A stretch of 64,000 nucleotides of DNA from Flavobacteriaceae bacterium (GCA_947491985.1 CANLLR010000015.1:1-64000); one strand, 5' to 3'; counted from the stretch's first letter, positions 51,978 through 61,431 are shown. Notes: a model not told the origin generated them from the sequence alone. Made by a program: numbers and translations.

Positions 51978-53090
51978 CTATTTTATATTTTCTACAATCA
52001 AACGAGCTGTTTTTTGACTGGCGCCAATTCCGCCTAACTTTTGCTCTAATTCGTCGTATTTTGCCAACATGGTGTTTCGTGAATTCGCGTCCAAAATTTT
52101 GGTAAGTTCTTCTTTAATGCGCTTTTTCGAACAATCGCCTTGTATTAATTCGGTTACCACTTCTTCATCCATAATCAAATTTACCAATGAAATGTATTTC
52201 AAAGTGATAATGCGTTTGGCAATTTGGTAGGAAATCCAGTTGCCTTTGTAGCACACTACTTCTGGGACTTTAAACAGCGCGGTTTCTAAGGTTGCCGTTC
52301 CCGATGTGACTAAAGCAGCCGTAGCATTGCTAAGTAAATCATAGGTTTTATTAGATATAAATTTCACATTCGGATTGGTTAAAAACGGGGCGTAAAACGC
52401 CAATTCTTGACTCGGCGCTCCAGCAATTACAAACTGATAATCAGCAAAATCGTTCGCCACACTGAGCATGACAGCAAGCATTTTCGAAATTTCTTGTTTT
52501 CGACTTCCAGGTAAAATGGCAATAATTGGTTTGTCATCCAGATTGTTTTCTTTTCTGAAAGCAGTGGTATCAATTGCTTTTCTGTTGTGAATGGCATCAA
52601 TCAAAGGATGACCAACAAATTCTACTGGAAAATGATGTTTCTTTTCATAAAAATCTTTTTCAAAAGGTAGAATGACATACAATTTGTCGAAATCGCGTTT
52701 GATAGACGTAATCCGACTTTCTTTCCATGCCCAAATTTGAGGCGAAATATAGAAATGTGTTGCAATGCCTCTTTGCTTTGCCCATTTGGCAATACGCATA
52801 TTAAATCCCGGATAATCGATAAAAATAATCACGTCAGGATGAAATTGCTCAATGTCGGTTTTGCAATTATTAATATTGTTAAAAATGGTTTTTAAATTCA
52901 ATACTACTTCGGCAAAACCCATAAAAGCTAAGTCGCGGTAATGTTTGACCAAAGTCCCACCAACAGCTTGCATCAAATCACCACCCCAAAAACGGATGTT
53001 CGCATTGGGATCTTCTTGAAATAATGCCTTCATTAAATTGGAACCGTGTAAGTCACCCGAGGCTTCGCCTGCAATGATGTAATATTTCAT
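51978..53090 (-). CDS. lpxB: Lipid-A-disaccharide synthase
   Basis: A 370-residue GT19 glycosyltransferase that joins UDP-2,3-diacylglucosamine and lipid X to form the lipid A disaccharide. The N-terminal IIAGEASGDLHGSNLM (residues 4-19), the middle YISPQIWAWKESR and the C-terminal-half motifs ILPGSRKQEI, ALVTSGTATLETAL and ISLVNLIMDEEVVTELIQ are the LpxB signatures. It lies 10 bp after a small membrane gene and in line with surE, on the same strand as comEC. The protein sits at the inner face of the cytoplasmic membrane. Confidence 0.96.
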   Translation of the reverse strand: MKYYIIAGEASGDLHGSNLMKALFQEDPNANIRFWGGDLMQAVGGTLVKHYRDLAFMGFAEVVLNLKTIFNNINNCKTDIEQFHPDVIIFIDYPGFNMRIAKWAKQRGIATHFYISPQIWAWKESRITSIKRDFDKLYVILPFEKDFYEKKHHFPVEFVGHPLIDAIHNRKAIDTTAFRKENNLDDKPIIAILPGSRKQEISKMLAVMLSVANDFADYQFVIAGAPSQELAFYAPFLTNPNVKFISNKTYDLLSNATAALVTSGTATLETALFKVPEVVCYKGNWISYQIAKRIITLKYISLVNLIMDEEVVTELIQGDCSKKRIKEELTKILDANSRNTMLAKYDELEQKLGGIGASQKTARLIVENIK

Positions 53091-53100
53091 TTTAAATTTT

Positions 53101-53373
53101 TTAATATAAAAATGTTACAATTAATAAGGTGATAATTGAAAATAAAATACCACGCGCAATCGAATCTTTCTTTTTGTAAAAGAAAAGTAGAAATGCAGTA
53201 ACACTAAGCATGGTTCCAAGTGTAATTACTTTACTCAATATTCCGTATCGGTCTAATAAATCAAAATCACGAAATAAATCATAATCTGTAACGATTTGTA
53301 GGTAAAGAAAACTTCCAACAAATGCTAAAATTAAACCAAGAAAAAATCCGAAAATTACTTCTTTATTAATCAT
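53101..53373 (-). CDS. Small three-segment membrane protein of unknown function
   Basis: A 90-residue protein. I start it at the ATG at 53373 (MINKEVIFGFF), whose ATGA overlaps the surE stop; an ATG three codons upstream is possible. Hydrophobic segments: IFGFFLGLILAFVGSFLYL (about 7-25), VITLGTMLSVTAFLLFFY (about 49-66) and GILFSIITLLIVTFLY at the end; basic KKKD follows the second. I recognise no family. It is translationally coupled between surE and lpxB, so it may serve the envelope, but that is inference from position alone. Confidence 0.75.
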   Translation of the reverse strand: MINKEVIFGFFLGLILAFVGSFLYLQIVTDYDLFRDFDLLDRYGILSKVITLGTMLSVTAFLLFFYKKKDSIARGILFSIITLLIVTFLY

Positions 53374-54140
53374 AAATTCCATGTGTTTAATTGTTGTATT
53401 GCATGATGCGCTGTCAAATCAAATTGGACTGGTACAATAGAAACATATCCATGAGCCAACGCCCATTCGTCAGTATCTTCGCCTTTGTCTAAATTCACAA
53501 ATTCTCCAGAAAGCCAATAATAATCTTTTCCCATTGGTGTTTGACGCTTGTCAAATTTCTCTTCCCAAATGGCTTTTGCTTGACGGCATATTTTAATTCC
53601 TTTGATTTCGTTTTCTAAAAGTTTTGGAAAATTCACATTCAATACAACTCCATTTGGCAAACCATTCTTCAAAACTTCTGTTGTGATTTTTTTTACAAAT
53701 GATTTTACTTCTTCAAAATTGGCGTTCCAATTGTAATCTAATAACGAGAAGCCAATGGCAGGAATGCCTTCAATTCCGGCTTCTACTGCGGCACTCATTG
53801 TGCCAGAGTAAATAACATTTATAGAAGAATTGGAACCGTGATTAATACCAGAAACACATAAATCGGGTTTTTGTTTTAAAATTTCATGTACGGCAATTTT
53901 GACACAATCAACAGGAGTTCCCGAGCAACTGTATTCTAAAATCGGAGCGTTATCCTTTGAAGTTTTATTAATTTGTAAAGTGCTGTTTATGGTGATAGCG
54001 TGTCCCATGGCGCTTTGTGGACTGTCGGGCGCTACTACAACTACAGTTCCTAATTGCGACATAACTTCAATTAAAGCCCGTATTCCTGGGGCAGTTATGC
54101 TGTCATCATTTGTGACTAAAATTAATGGTTTTTTCGACAT
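53370..54140 (-). CDS. surE: 5'/3'-nucleotidase SurE
   Basis: A 256-residue SurE phosphatase that removes phosphate from nucleoside monophosphates. The N-terminal LVTNDDSITAPGIRAL (residues 8-23) contains the metal-binding D12/D13, the next motif is APDSPQSAMGHAIT, and the third is VSGINHGSNSSINVIYSGTMSAA with the catalytic asparagine, all diagnostic of SurE. It starts the minus-strand run surE-small membrane protein-lpxB-comEC, with ATGA overlap to the second gene. A TACTTTTG -7 box lies upstream. Confidence 0.96.
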   Translation of the reverse strand: MSKKPLILVTNDDSITAPGIRALIEVMSQLGTVVVVAPDSPQSAMGHAITINSTLQINKTSKDNAPILEYSCSGTPVDCVKIAVHEILKQKPDLCVSGINHGSNSSINVIYSGTMSAAVEAGIEGIPAIGFSLLDYNWNANFEEVKSFVKKITTEVLKNGLPNGVVLNVNFPKLLENEIKGIKICRQAKAIWEEKFDKRQTPMGKDYYWLSGEFVNLDKGEDTDEWALAHGYVSIVPVQFDLTAHHAIQQLNTWNL

Positions 54141-54162
54141 GTAACTTCGGATTAGATTGTAA

Positions 54163-54170
54163 CAAAAGTA
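54163..54170 (-). promoter_or_regulatory. Candidate -7 box for surE
   Basis: Minus-strand TACTTTTG, a perfect TANNTTTG, 22 bp before the surE start. The opposite strand has TAACTTTG at 54204-54211 for the protease gene, so the gap is a divergent promoter region. Confidence 0.4.
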
Positions 54171-54203
54171 CTTATTTTCATACTTATTCCGTTACAAAAT
54201 AGT

Positions 54204-54211
54204 TAACTTTG
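54204..54211 (+). promoter_or_regulatory. Candidate -7 box for the C-terminal processing protease
   Basis: TAACTTTG matches TANNTTTG. It lies over 100 bp before the chosen start, so it implies a long leader; no -33 TTTG is at the usual spacing. Confidence 0.3.
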
Positions 54212-54339
54212 ATGTTTCAGTAGCTATGTTACACCTACTATAATTTTGTTTTAACAAAAAATTATGCAGACTACAGTTAGTGTGGCATAGTTTTTTACGT
54301 AATTTAGATGAAAAATTAATGAATACAATACTTATTTTT

Positions 54340-56595
54340 ATGAAGAGGAATTATAAAGTGTTATTAGTAGTAATCGCATTATCAGTTGGATTGTGGAGTT
54401 TTATTCCGAAAGCTGATAAAAGTGATCCTGAAAAAGACAGACTATTGCTCGAACTTTTGGCGTATGTTTTAGAAAAAGGACATTATAACCCTGCTGTTAT
54501 TGATGATGAATTATCAAAGGGTATTTATAAAGATTATATTGATGCACTTGATCCTTCTAAACGTTTCTTTTTGCAATCGGATATCGATGAATTTTCTAAA
54601 TACGAATTTCAAATTGATGATCAAATTAATAAAAAGGAACTAACTTTTTTCGATTTGACCTTCACTAGGTTGATGAAGAGGATGGATGATGCCAAATCGT
54701 TTTATGCAAGTATTTTAGACAAGCCATTTGATTTTACTGTTGATGAGGATTTCAATACCGATTATGAAAAGTTACCATATGCTAAATCAGTTACCGAATT
54801 AAAGGAAAAATGGCGCAAACAAGTTAAGCTTTCTACATTAGCTACCTTCGTTGATAAACAAAAGTACGAAGAAGACAAAGTCAAAAATAAAAGTAAAACT
54901 ACCGAAGAAAAACTAAGTGAATACCGCACTAAAATGGGTAATAAAATAACACCCGAACTTGAGAAAAAGTATTTAGAAAGTATCGCTAAGGTAGAAAATG
55001 AGCCTATTAAATCAGGGGAACAACTTGAAAAAGAAAGCCGCGAAAGCAGTTTGAAATCGTTGAATGAATATTTTGGGTTTATCAAAGATTTGGATAGATC
55101 CGATTGGTTTTCGGTGTACATCAACGCTATTGCATCACGTTTCGATCCTCACACTTCTTATTTTGCACCCGAAGAAAAAGAGCGTTTTGATGTGAGTATG
55201 AGCGGTAAATTGGAAGGAATTGGCGCCCGTTTACAAAAGAAAAATGATTTCACTGAAATTACCGAATTAATCTCTGGCGGACCAGCGTGGAGAGGTAAAG
55301 ATTTAGAAGCAGGTGATGTGGTCTTAAAAGTAGCACAAGCAGATGGTGAGCCAATTGAAGTAGTAGGTATGCGTTTGGACGATGTAGTTAAGAAAATAAA
55401 AGGACCTAAAGGAACTGAAGTCCGTTTAACTGTTAAAAAAGCAGATGGTACTATAAAAGTTATTTCAATTATTAGAGATGAGGTAGAAATCGAAGAAACT
55501 TATGCCAAATCAAGTATTATTGAACGTGAAGGTGGTAAATATGGTATCATTTATCTGCCTAAATTTTATATCGATTTTGAAGATAAGAACAGTAGAGATG
55601 CAGGAAAAGACGTTGCGCTTGAAGTGGAACGTTTAAAAAATGCTGGCGTTCAAGGTATTATTATGGACGTTCGTGATAATGGTGGTGGTTCTTTAAAAAC
55701 CGTTGTTGATATTGCTGGATTATTTATCGAAAAAGGACCTATTGTTCAAGTTAAATCAGCTACTGGAAAAAAAGAAGTTTTATACGATACCGATGAGCAA
55801 GTAAAGTGGGACGGACCATTAGTTATTATGGTTAATGAGTTTTCTGCTTCAGCTTCCGAGATTTTAGCTGCTGCTATGCAAGATTACAAAAGAGCTATTG
55901 TTGTAGGAAGTAAACAAACTTTCGGAAAAGGTACTGTTCAAAATATTTATGATTTGAATCAGTTTGTGAGAGGAAGCGATGTAGGCGATTTGGGAGCATT
56001 AAAAACAACGACTCAAAAATTCTACAGAATTAATGGTGGTTCGACACAATTAGAAGGTGTAGCTAGTGATATTGTGATGCCCGATCGTTATGCTTATTTA
56101 AAAATGGGAGAAAAAGACACCGAAAATGCAATGCCATGGGATAAAATTGAAGCCGCATCATATACTTTATGGAGCAAATCTAATAATTTTGATAAAGCTG
56201 TAACCAATAGTAAAAAACGAATTGAGACTAATCCGCAAATGAAATTGATTGATGAAAATGCAAAATGGGTAGACGAACGAAACAAAGTAAATGTGTACAG
56301 TTTGCAAATCGATAAATTCAAAAACGAACAAAAGAAGTTGGAAGAAACCAATAAGAAGTACAAATCCATTGCTGATTATACCAATAATTTACCTTTTGCA
56401 GCGTTGCCTTATGAAACCGAATTGATGAATAAGGATTCGAATTTAAAAGAAAAAAGAGAGAGTTGGTTTGAAAGTTTAACCAAAGATATCTACGTAGAAG
56501 AAGCCTTAAATATATTAGATGATTTAAAAGGTGGAACCGATGTAAAGAAAGGATTGACGACTAAAGTTAAAAAAGAAAAATTAATTAAGTCATAG
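54340..56595 (+). CDS. S41 C-terminal processing peptidase (Prc/Tsp-like)
   Basis: A 751-residue protease that trims protein C termini in the periplasm. I choose the ATG at 54340 (MKRNYKVLLVVIALSVGLW) because the signal anchor then begins immediately; in-frame ATGs at 54319 and 54280 are alternatives. An N-terminal helical region with DPSKRFFLQSDI, a PDZ domain (MSGKLEGIGARLQKK to about residue 385), the S41 catalytic domain with NEFSASASEILAAAMQDY and KQTFGKGTVQ (serine and lysine of the dyad), and a C-terminal DUF3340-like helical part are visible. This is the long Prc form. It is divergent from surE and ends in a good terminator. Confidence 0.93.
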   Translation: MKRNYKVLLVVIALSVGLWSFIPKADKSDPEKDRLLLELLAYVLEKGHYNPAVIDDELSKGIYKDYIDALDPSKRFFLQSDIDEFSKYEFQIDDQINKKELTFFDLTFTRLMKRMDDAKSFYASILDKPFDFTVDEDFNTDYEKLPYAKSVTELKEKWRKQVKLSTLATFVDKQKYEEDKVKNKSKTTEEKLSEYRTKMGNKITPELEKKYLESIAKVENEPIKSGEQLEKESRESSLKSLNEYFGFIKDLDRSDWFSVYINAIASRFDPHTSYFAPEEKERFDVSMSGKLEGIGARLQKKNDFTEITELISGGPAWRGKDLEAGDVVLKVAQADGEPIEVVGMRLDDVVKKIKGPKGTEVRLTVKKADGTIKVISIIRDEVEIEETYAKSSIIEREGGKYGIIYLPKFYIDFEDKNSRDAGKDVALEVERLKNAGVQGIIMDVRDNGGGSLKTVVDIAGLFIEKGPIVQVKSATGKKEVLYDTDEQVKWDGPLVIMVNEFSASASEILAAAMQDYKRAIVVGSKQTFGKGTVQNIYDLNQFVRGSDVGDLGALKTTTQKFYRINGGSTQLEGVASDIVMPDRYAYLKMGEKDTENAMPWDKIEAASYTLWSKSNNFDKAVTNSKKRIETNPQMKLIDENAKWVDERNKVNVYSLQIDKFKNEQKKLEETNKKYKSIADYTNNLPFAALPYETELMNKDSNLKEKRESWFESLTKDIYVEEALNILDDLKGGTDVKKGLTTKVKKEKLIKS

Positions 56596-56619
56596 TTTTA
56601 TTTTCTTTTATGCTATACT

Positions 56620-56651
56620 ACAAGGCAGCTTTTTAGGCTGCTTTGTTTTTT
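56620..56651 (+). terminator. Intrinsic terminator after the processing protease
   Basis: 10-bp stem ACAAGGCAGC / GCTGCTTTGT (56620-56629 and 56637-56646, one G-T pair), 7-base loop, T run to 56651. Confidence 0.85.
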
Positions 56652-56687
56652 AAAGTATATTTAATTTACGAATAAAAAAATGTAATT

Positions 56688-57497
56688 ATGACTAAGTATT
56701 TCGTCGCCTGTTTCTTTTTTGGGTTTAGTATGTTTTTTACTTCCTGTAAGCAAAGCGATAGTTCGATTGAAATTGCTTGTAAATCAGATGCATTTTCAAA
56801 TACAACAAATGCAAAGAAGCCATTCGATTTTTTACCCACAGCAACAGCCAATCAAATAATAGTTCATGATACGTATACTTTGTCGTATGTCGAAAAATTT
56901 GAACAAGCCGAATGGGTAGCGTATGAACTGAAGAAAAGCGACATGTCTACAGCCAATTTTAAACGCCCTTTTTTTATTGAGGATACCAAAGTTAAAACGC
57001 GTTCTGCTGATTGGCGTAATTACAAAAAATCGGGTTATGACAAAGGACATCTTTGTCCGGCTGGCGACCGAAAGTTTAGTAAGAAAGCTTTTGATGAAAC
57101 GTTTTTAACATCGAATATTTCACCTCAAAAGCACGATTTTAACGATGGAGTTTGGAATCGTTTGGAACAAAAAGTGCGCTATTGGGCATCGAAGTATGAT
57201 GGTGTTTATGTGATAACAGGTGGAGTTTTAGAAGCAGGTTTACTTACTATTGGTAAAGAAGAAGTTGCAGTACCCAAATACTTTTATAAAGTGTTATTGG
57301 ATGATAGTCGTGGCGAATTTAAAATGATTGGTTTTTTAGTTCCAGCTGATGATAGCGATAGGCCTTTGTATGAGTTTGTGGTTTCGGTGGATGAGATAGA
57401 ACGACGAACTGGCATCAATTTCTTTCCAAAATTGGACGATAAAATTGAGAAACGTTTGGAAAAAAGTAGTGACTATAAAAATTGGAGTTTTAACTAG
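56688..57497 (+). CDS. Exported DNA/RNA non-specific endonuclease (NucA/Serratia type), lipoprotein
   Basis: A 269-residue nuclease with a lipobox-like signal (FFTSC, about residue 20). The beta-beta-alpha-metal motif is GYDKGHLCPAGDRKF, in which H121 matches the general base; the downstream TFLTSNISPQKHDFNDGVWNRLE supplies the metal-binding asparagine. The family cuts DNA and RNA without sequence preference. Lipidation suggests attachment to the envelope, where it could digest extracellular DNA for nutrients. It stands alone after a terminator; a 200-bp repeat-bearing gap follows. Confidence 0.92.
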   Translation: MTKYFVACFFFGFSMFFTSCKQSDSSIEIACKSDAFSNTTNAKKPFDFLPTATANQIIVHDTYTLSYVEKFEQAEWVAYELKKSDMSTANFKRPFFIEDTKVKTRSADWRNYKKSGYDKGHLCPAGDRKFSKKAFDETFLTSNISPQKHDFNDGVWNRLEQKVRYWASKYDGVYVITGGVLEAGLLTIGKEEVAVPKYFYKVLLDDSRGEFKMIGFLVPADDSDRPLYEFVVSVDEIERRTGINFFPKLDDKIEKRLEKSSDYKNWSFN

Positions 57498-57629
57498 CCC
57501 AGACCGGAATGAAAACAATTATACAGCAATAGCCTTGTTTTGTTGAAGAAAAAAAGCGACAACAGAAGCTTTTTTGCTTTTTACAAAAACGGTTGTTGGT
57601 TGTAATTTTTGGAATGGAGTGCTGGAAAT

Positions 57630-57653
57630 TGCTTCGATTCGCTCACAATGACA
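57630..57653. repeat. REP-like word GCTTCGATTCGCTCACAATGACA
   Basis: Intergenic sequence related to the element at 1753-1777 and to the arms at 15460-15527. It lies in the 202-bp convergent gap 57498-57699, which otherwise shows only a T-rich tract near 57572 and no gene. Confidence 0.55.
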
Positions 57654-57670
57654 CTTTAACTTTACAAACC

Positions 57671-57691
57671 TGAATACTGATTGCTGATCAC
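57671..57691. repeat. Filler word CTGAATACTGATTGCTGATCACT
   Basis: Quasi-repeat of a CTGATTACT-like word (TGAATACTGATTGCTGATCACT). A related stretch occurs on the other strand at 62261-62292 between mreB and mreC. Both are non-coding. Confidence 0.4.
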
Positions 57692-57699
57692 TTTTTTAA

Positions 57700-58965
57700 C
57701 TACCACTCATTTACTTTATTCGCATCCATTTTTAAGAAAATGAAAACCAGGATAGTGAAGCCCCAAAGTCCGGAACCACCATACGAAAAGAACGGCAGCG
57801 GTACACCTATGGTTGGAAAAATGCCTAAAACCATTGCGATGTTCACAAAAAAGTGAATGAATAAAATGCCTGCGACACAATAGCCGTATACCCGACTGAA
57901 CTTAGTTTTCTGCCTTTCGGCGAGATAGATAATTCGCAATATGAGTCCGATAAACAATCCAATCACCACAATACATCCCAAAAAGCCCCACTCTTCAGCC
58001 ACAGTGGTAAAGATATAATCGGTATGTTGTGCGGGAACGAAACCTCCTTTGGTTTGCGTACCTTCGAGATAACCTTTTCCGAAAAAGCCTCCAGAACCAA
58101 CGGCAATTTCTGATTGGTTGGTATTGTAACCAATACCTTTCATGTCGACTTCTTTCCCTAAAAGGATATTAAAACGGTCGCGATGGTGCTGTTTGAATAC
58201 GTTGTTGAATACATAATTTACTGAAAATGAAAATCCGGAAATTAAAACTAATAATATTATACTGGCGATAATGTTTCTATCAACGTAACGACTTCTGAAA
58301 TAATTGAGCACCAAAACCAAGGCGGTGATTCCGATAACGATAAACGGATTGTTAAAAGCAAGAGTTAGTACAAATAGAACAATTGCTATAAAACCCGTGA
58401 GCAAATACCAACCCGGTAAGCCTTCTCTATACAAAACAATAAAGAATACAAAGTAGATTAAAGCACTTCCAGGATCGGGTTGCGGTAAGATGAGCATTAC
58501 GGGTAAAAATACAATGAGCAATACTTGTATTTGCCGATTTACATTTTTTAAATTGATTTGCACATCACTTAAATACTTTGCGAGTGCTAAGGATGTCGCG
58601 GCTTTAGCAAACTCGGAAGGTTGTAAAGTAAAACTTCCAATGGCGTACCAACAGCGTTGTCCTGCGATGGTTTTACCAAAAACAAAGAGTCCCATCAACG
58701 ACAGTATGGCAATGGCAAAAATGACAATGGAGAACTTTTCGTAAAACTTAGCTTCTATAAAAAGGACAATGAAAATGAGCGGAATGGTAAACAAAATGAA
58801 TAAAAATTGTTTACCATAAATTTGACTGGAATCAAAAATGAAGGTATCATCGCTGGTCGTTGATAAAGAGGAGGAATAAATATTTAACCATCCCATTATC
58901 ACTAATGTAGCATAGATGGCAATACTTATCCAATCAATATTTTGTGAAACACCTTGATCTTTCAT
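57700..58965 (-). CDS. rodA: Rod-shape peptidoglycan polymerase RodA
   Basis: A 421-residue SEDS glycosyltransferase with about ten membrane segments that polymerises peptidoglycan with PBP2. Signatures: GQRCWYAIGSFTLQPSEFAK (split near residues 103-122), QPDPGSALIYFVFF, AVGSGGFFGKGYLEGTQTKGGFVP (split) and the late GVPLPFFSYGGSGLWG. It is the last gene of mreB-mreC-mreD-PBP2-rodA, one base after the PBP2 stop. RodA rather than FtsW is supported by the neighbours. Confidence 0.95.
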   Translation of the reverse strand: MKDQGVSQNIDWISIAIYATLVIMGWLNIYSSSLSTTSDDTFIFDSSQIYGKQFLFILFTIPLIFIVLFIEAKFYEKFSIVIFAIAILSLMGLFVFGKTIAGQRCWYAIGSFTLQPSEFAKAATSLALAKYLSDVQINLKNVNRQIQVLLIVFLPVMLILPQPDPGSALIYFVFFIVLYREGLPGWYLLTGFIAIVLFVLTLAFNNPFIVIGITALVLVLNYFRSRYVDRNIIASIILLVLISGFSFSVNYVFNNVFKQHHRDRFNILLGKEVDMKGIGYNTNQSEIAVGSGGFFGKGYLEGTQTKGGFVPAQHTDYIFTTVAEEWGFLGCIVVIGLFIGLILRIIYLAERQKTKFSRVYGYCVAGILFIHFFVNIAMVLGIFPTIGVPLPFFSYGGSGLWGFTILVFIFLKMDANKVNEW

Positions 58966-58966
58966 T

Positions 58967-60928
58967 TTATAATGCTTTAGTACTGTCTTTGAGTATTGTT
59001 TTTTTGGCTGCTTTTTGCTTGGTAATCGAATCTAATTTTTGTTTTGCAAATGTGATGCTGTCGCGTATTCTAAAAATACTGTCTTGTTGTTTTACGGGAA
59101 GCAGTTTGTCATATTGCGATTTTAAACTTCCATTAAGCATTCGAACTTCAAAGTCAGTACGAGAGATTTTTTTGTTGAGGTATTTCTCGATCATCAAAGT
59201 TGTTATTGGTCCCGCCCAACGCGCTCCCCAATATCCATTTTCTACAAAAACGGCTATGGCTATTTTCGGATTGTCTTTAGGTGCGAAAGCGACAAATATC
59301 GAGTGATCTTGCAGTTTGACACGTTTTCCGTTGACTTTTGCAAAATTTTCAGCGGTTCCTGTTTTTCCGCAGATTTCAATACCTACAGCACCCAATCCCG
59401 AAGCGGTTCCGCGATTATACACGTCAAACATACCCTCTACAATAGGGTCAAAATACTTTCTGTCGATAGTTGTTACGTGTTTGGTTCGGTATTTTTGGTC
59501 AATCATTTTACCTTCAATTTTTTTAATGATATGAGGCGTGTAATAATACCCACGGTTGGCGATGGTTGCCATAAAATTGGCTAATTGAATGGGAGTCATT
59601 AATACTTCACCTTGTCCGATGGCGTTAGATACAATTGTTTTTCCGTCCCATTTCCAACCTTTATAGGTTTTATCATAGAGTTTGGATGTCGGAATGTTTC
59701 CTTTTCTTCCTGTTGGCAAATCATAACCCATAAAATCGCCAAGTCCAAAACTTTTAAGGTGTTTCGCCCAAACATCAACTCCATAACCTCGGTCTTTATA
59801 TTTGTTTACGGTTCGAATGTACGAACTTGAGAAAAATGTATTGCACGATTCGAAAATAGCGCGGTGCAATTCAACAGCGCCACCATGACAGTGGCATTTC
59901 ATAAATCGACCACGGGCATAACTAAATCCGTGACGGCAATTGAAAGTTGTAGTTTGATCGATAACGCCTTCTTGCAAAGCAATTAATCCAGTTAAAATTT
60001 TAAAAGGAGAACCCGGCGGATATTCGGCTAGTAATCCACGGTCGTACAATGGTTTTGCAATCGAATCACGGTACAATTTGGTGTAATTTACCGAGCGTTT
60101 TCGTCCCACTAAAATCGTAGGATCGTAGGAGGGCGCTGTTACTAAAGCTAAAATTTCACCTGTTTTGGGTTCGATGGCAACGATTCCGCCACGTTTATTA
60201 ATCATTAATTCTTCGCCATATTTTTGCAATTCAGCGTCAATAGTAAGCGTTACATCTTCACCTTGTTTGGCAATAGTGTCAAATTTCCCTTCTTTATACG
60301 AACCAATTTCTCTATTGAATTTGTCTTTTTGAACATATTGTACGCCTTTTTGTCCGCGTAAAATTTCTTCGTAACTTTCTTCAACACCTTGTTTTCCAAT
60401 CAAATCACCTCCAACATAATACTTGTTTTTTTCGATAATTTTTTCATTTACTTGGGTAATGAAGCCGAAAACATTGGCTGCATAATCTACTTGATAATCT
60501 CGTAGCGAACGTTTTTGGATATAAAATCCGTTAAAGCGTCGCATTTTTTCTTGAAAGGCAGCATATTCTTCTTTGTTCAATTGTGGTAAAAAAACCGAGG
60601 GAAGTAGTGGACTATATATTCTGGCTTTTTCAATTTTTTTTATAAAATCGATTTTTGTAATTCCCAATAAATTGCAAAATTGCACCGTGTCTATTTCTTT
60701 AACATCTCTTGGGATAACCATGATATCATACGAAGGCTGATTGGCAACTAAAAGTTTGCCATTTCGGTCGTAAATGTAACCACGCTCGGGATAGATATAC
60801 TTGATTTTAATAGCATTGTTTTCTGATTTTAATCGCAACGAATCGTCAATGACTTGTAAATAAAAAAGACGTATCAATAACAAAGAAGCTGTTATGATAA
60901 CAAGAGCTGGTAGCAATGTCTTTCTCAT
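58967..60928 (-). CDS. mrdA: Penicillin-binding protein 2 (cell elongation transpeptidase)
   Basis: A 653-residue class B PBP with one N-terminal membrane segment (LPALVIITASLLLIRLFYL), a dimerisation domain (YIYPERGYIYDRNGKLLVANQ onward, split) and the transpeptidase domain. The SxxK motif is SPFK, with S307; the third motif is CGKTGTAEN. It cross-links peptidoglycan in side-wall growth together with RodA. Its ATG overlaps the mreD stop by 4 bp. A lysine/threonine-rich tail (KKTILKDSTKAL) ends the protein. Confidence 0.95.
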   Translation of the reverse strand: MRKTLLPALVIITASLLLIRLFYLQVIDDSLRLKSENNAIKIKYIYPERGYIYDRNGKLLVANQPSYDIMVIPRDVKEIDTVQFCNLLGITKIDFIKKIEKARIYSPLLPSVFLPQLNKEEYAAFQEKMRRFNGFYIQKRSLRDYQVDYAANVFGFITQVNEKIIEKNKYYVGGDLIGKQGVEESYEEILRGQKGVQYVQKDKFNREIGSYKEGKFDTIAKQGEDVTLTIDAELQKYGEELMINKRGGIVAIEPKTGEILALVTAPSYDPTILVGRKRSVNYTKLYRDSIAKPLYDRGLLAEYPPGSPFKILTGLIALQEGVIDQTTTFNCRHGFSYARGRFMKCHCHGGAVELHRAIFESCNTFFSSSYIRTVNKYKDRGYGVDVWAKHLKSFGLGDFMGYDLPTGRKGNIPTSKLYDKTYKGWKWDGKTIVSNAIGQGEVLMTPIQLANFMATIANRGYYYTPHIIKKIEGKMIDQKYRTKHVTTIDRKYFDPIVEGMFDVYNRGTASGLGAVGIEICGKTGTAENFAKVNGKRVKLQDHSIFVAFAPKDNPKIAIAVFVENGYWGARWAGPITTLMIEKYLNKKISRTDFEVRMLNGSLKSQYDKLLPVKQQDSIFRIRDSITFAKQKLDSITKQKAAKKTILKDSTKAL

Positions 60929-61431
60929 CGTTTATTTGGCTTAATTAAATAAATAATTAATATGCTTATGATTAAGGTAAAAAGTGTACTAACTAATATA
61001 CGAATAATAATATTTAGAAAGAAATTAATGGTAAAAATTTCTAAAATAAAAAGAATGAGGTGATGCAATACCACAGCGAGTAACAGAAAAGAAAATCGTT
61101 CTGGTGTGAGTACTTCGTTCAGTTTTACGGTTTGATATTCATAGCTCAATCCGAACGAAAATTTAAAAAATGCGGGACGAAAAAAAGCCAAAACCAAACA
61201 GGATGTGGTATGAACGCCCCCCGAATTTAAAAACATATCCATTAACAAACCAAGAAAAAAACTGGCCATTAATAAACCGTATTTGTTTCCGTTTACAGGA
61301 TATAAAATGATGAATAAAATATAAGGAAACGGATTGATGTAACCCAAAAAATTGATGTTATTGAACAACAAAATCTGCGCAGCCAGCAACAAAACAAAAC
61401 GGGCGATATTATTTAGTAAGGCACTATTCAT
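60925..61431 (-). CDS. mreD: Rod shape-determining protein MreD
   Basis: A 168-residue protein with about five hydrophobic segments, normal for MreD, which anchors the MreBCD elongation complex in the inner membrane. FNNINFLGYINPFPYILFI near the N terminus and LGLLMDMFLNSGGVHTTSC in the middle match the family. It overlaps mreC by 8 bp and PBP2 by 4 bp, showing a coupled operon. Sequence conservation of MreD is low, so the call relies partly on position. Confidence 0.92.
   Translation of the reverse strand: MNSALLNNIARFVLLLAAQILLFNNINFLGYINPFPYILFIILYPVNGNKYGLLMASFFLGLLMDMFLNSGGVHTTSCLVLAFFRPAFFKFSFGLSYEYQTVKLNEVLTPERFSFLLLAVVLHHLILFILEIFTINFFLNIIIRILVSTLFTLIISILIIYLIKPNKR

Noticed and set aside
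54280..54339. Upstream start region of the processing protease
   Set aside because: Using the first ATG would put 20 residues without signal-peptide character before the hydrophobic anchor; the ATG at 54340 is preferred, though not proven.
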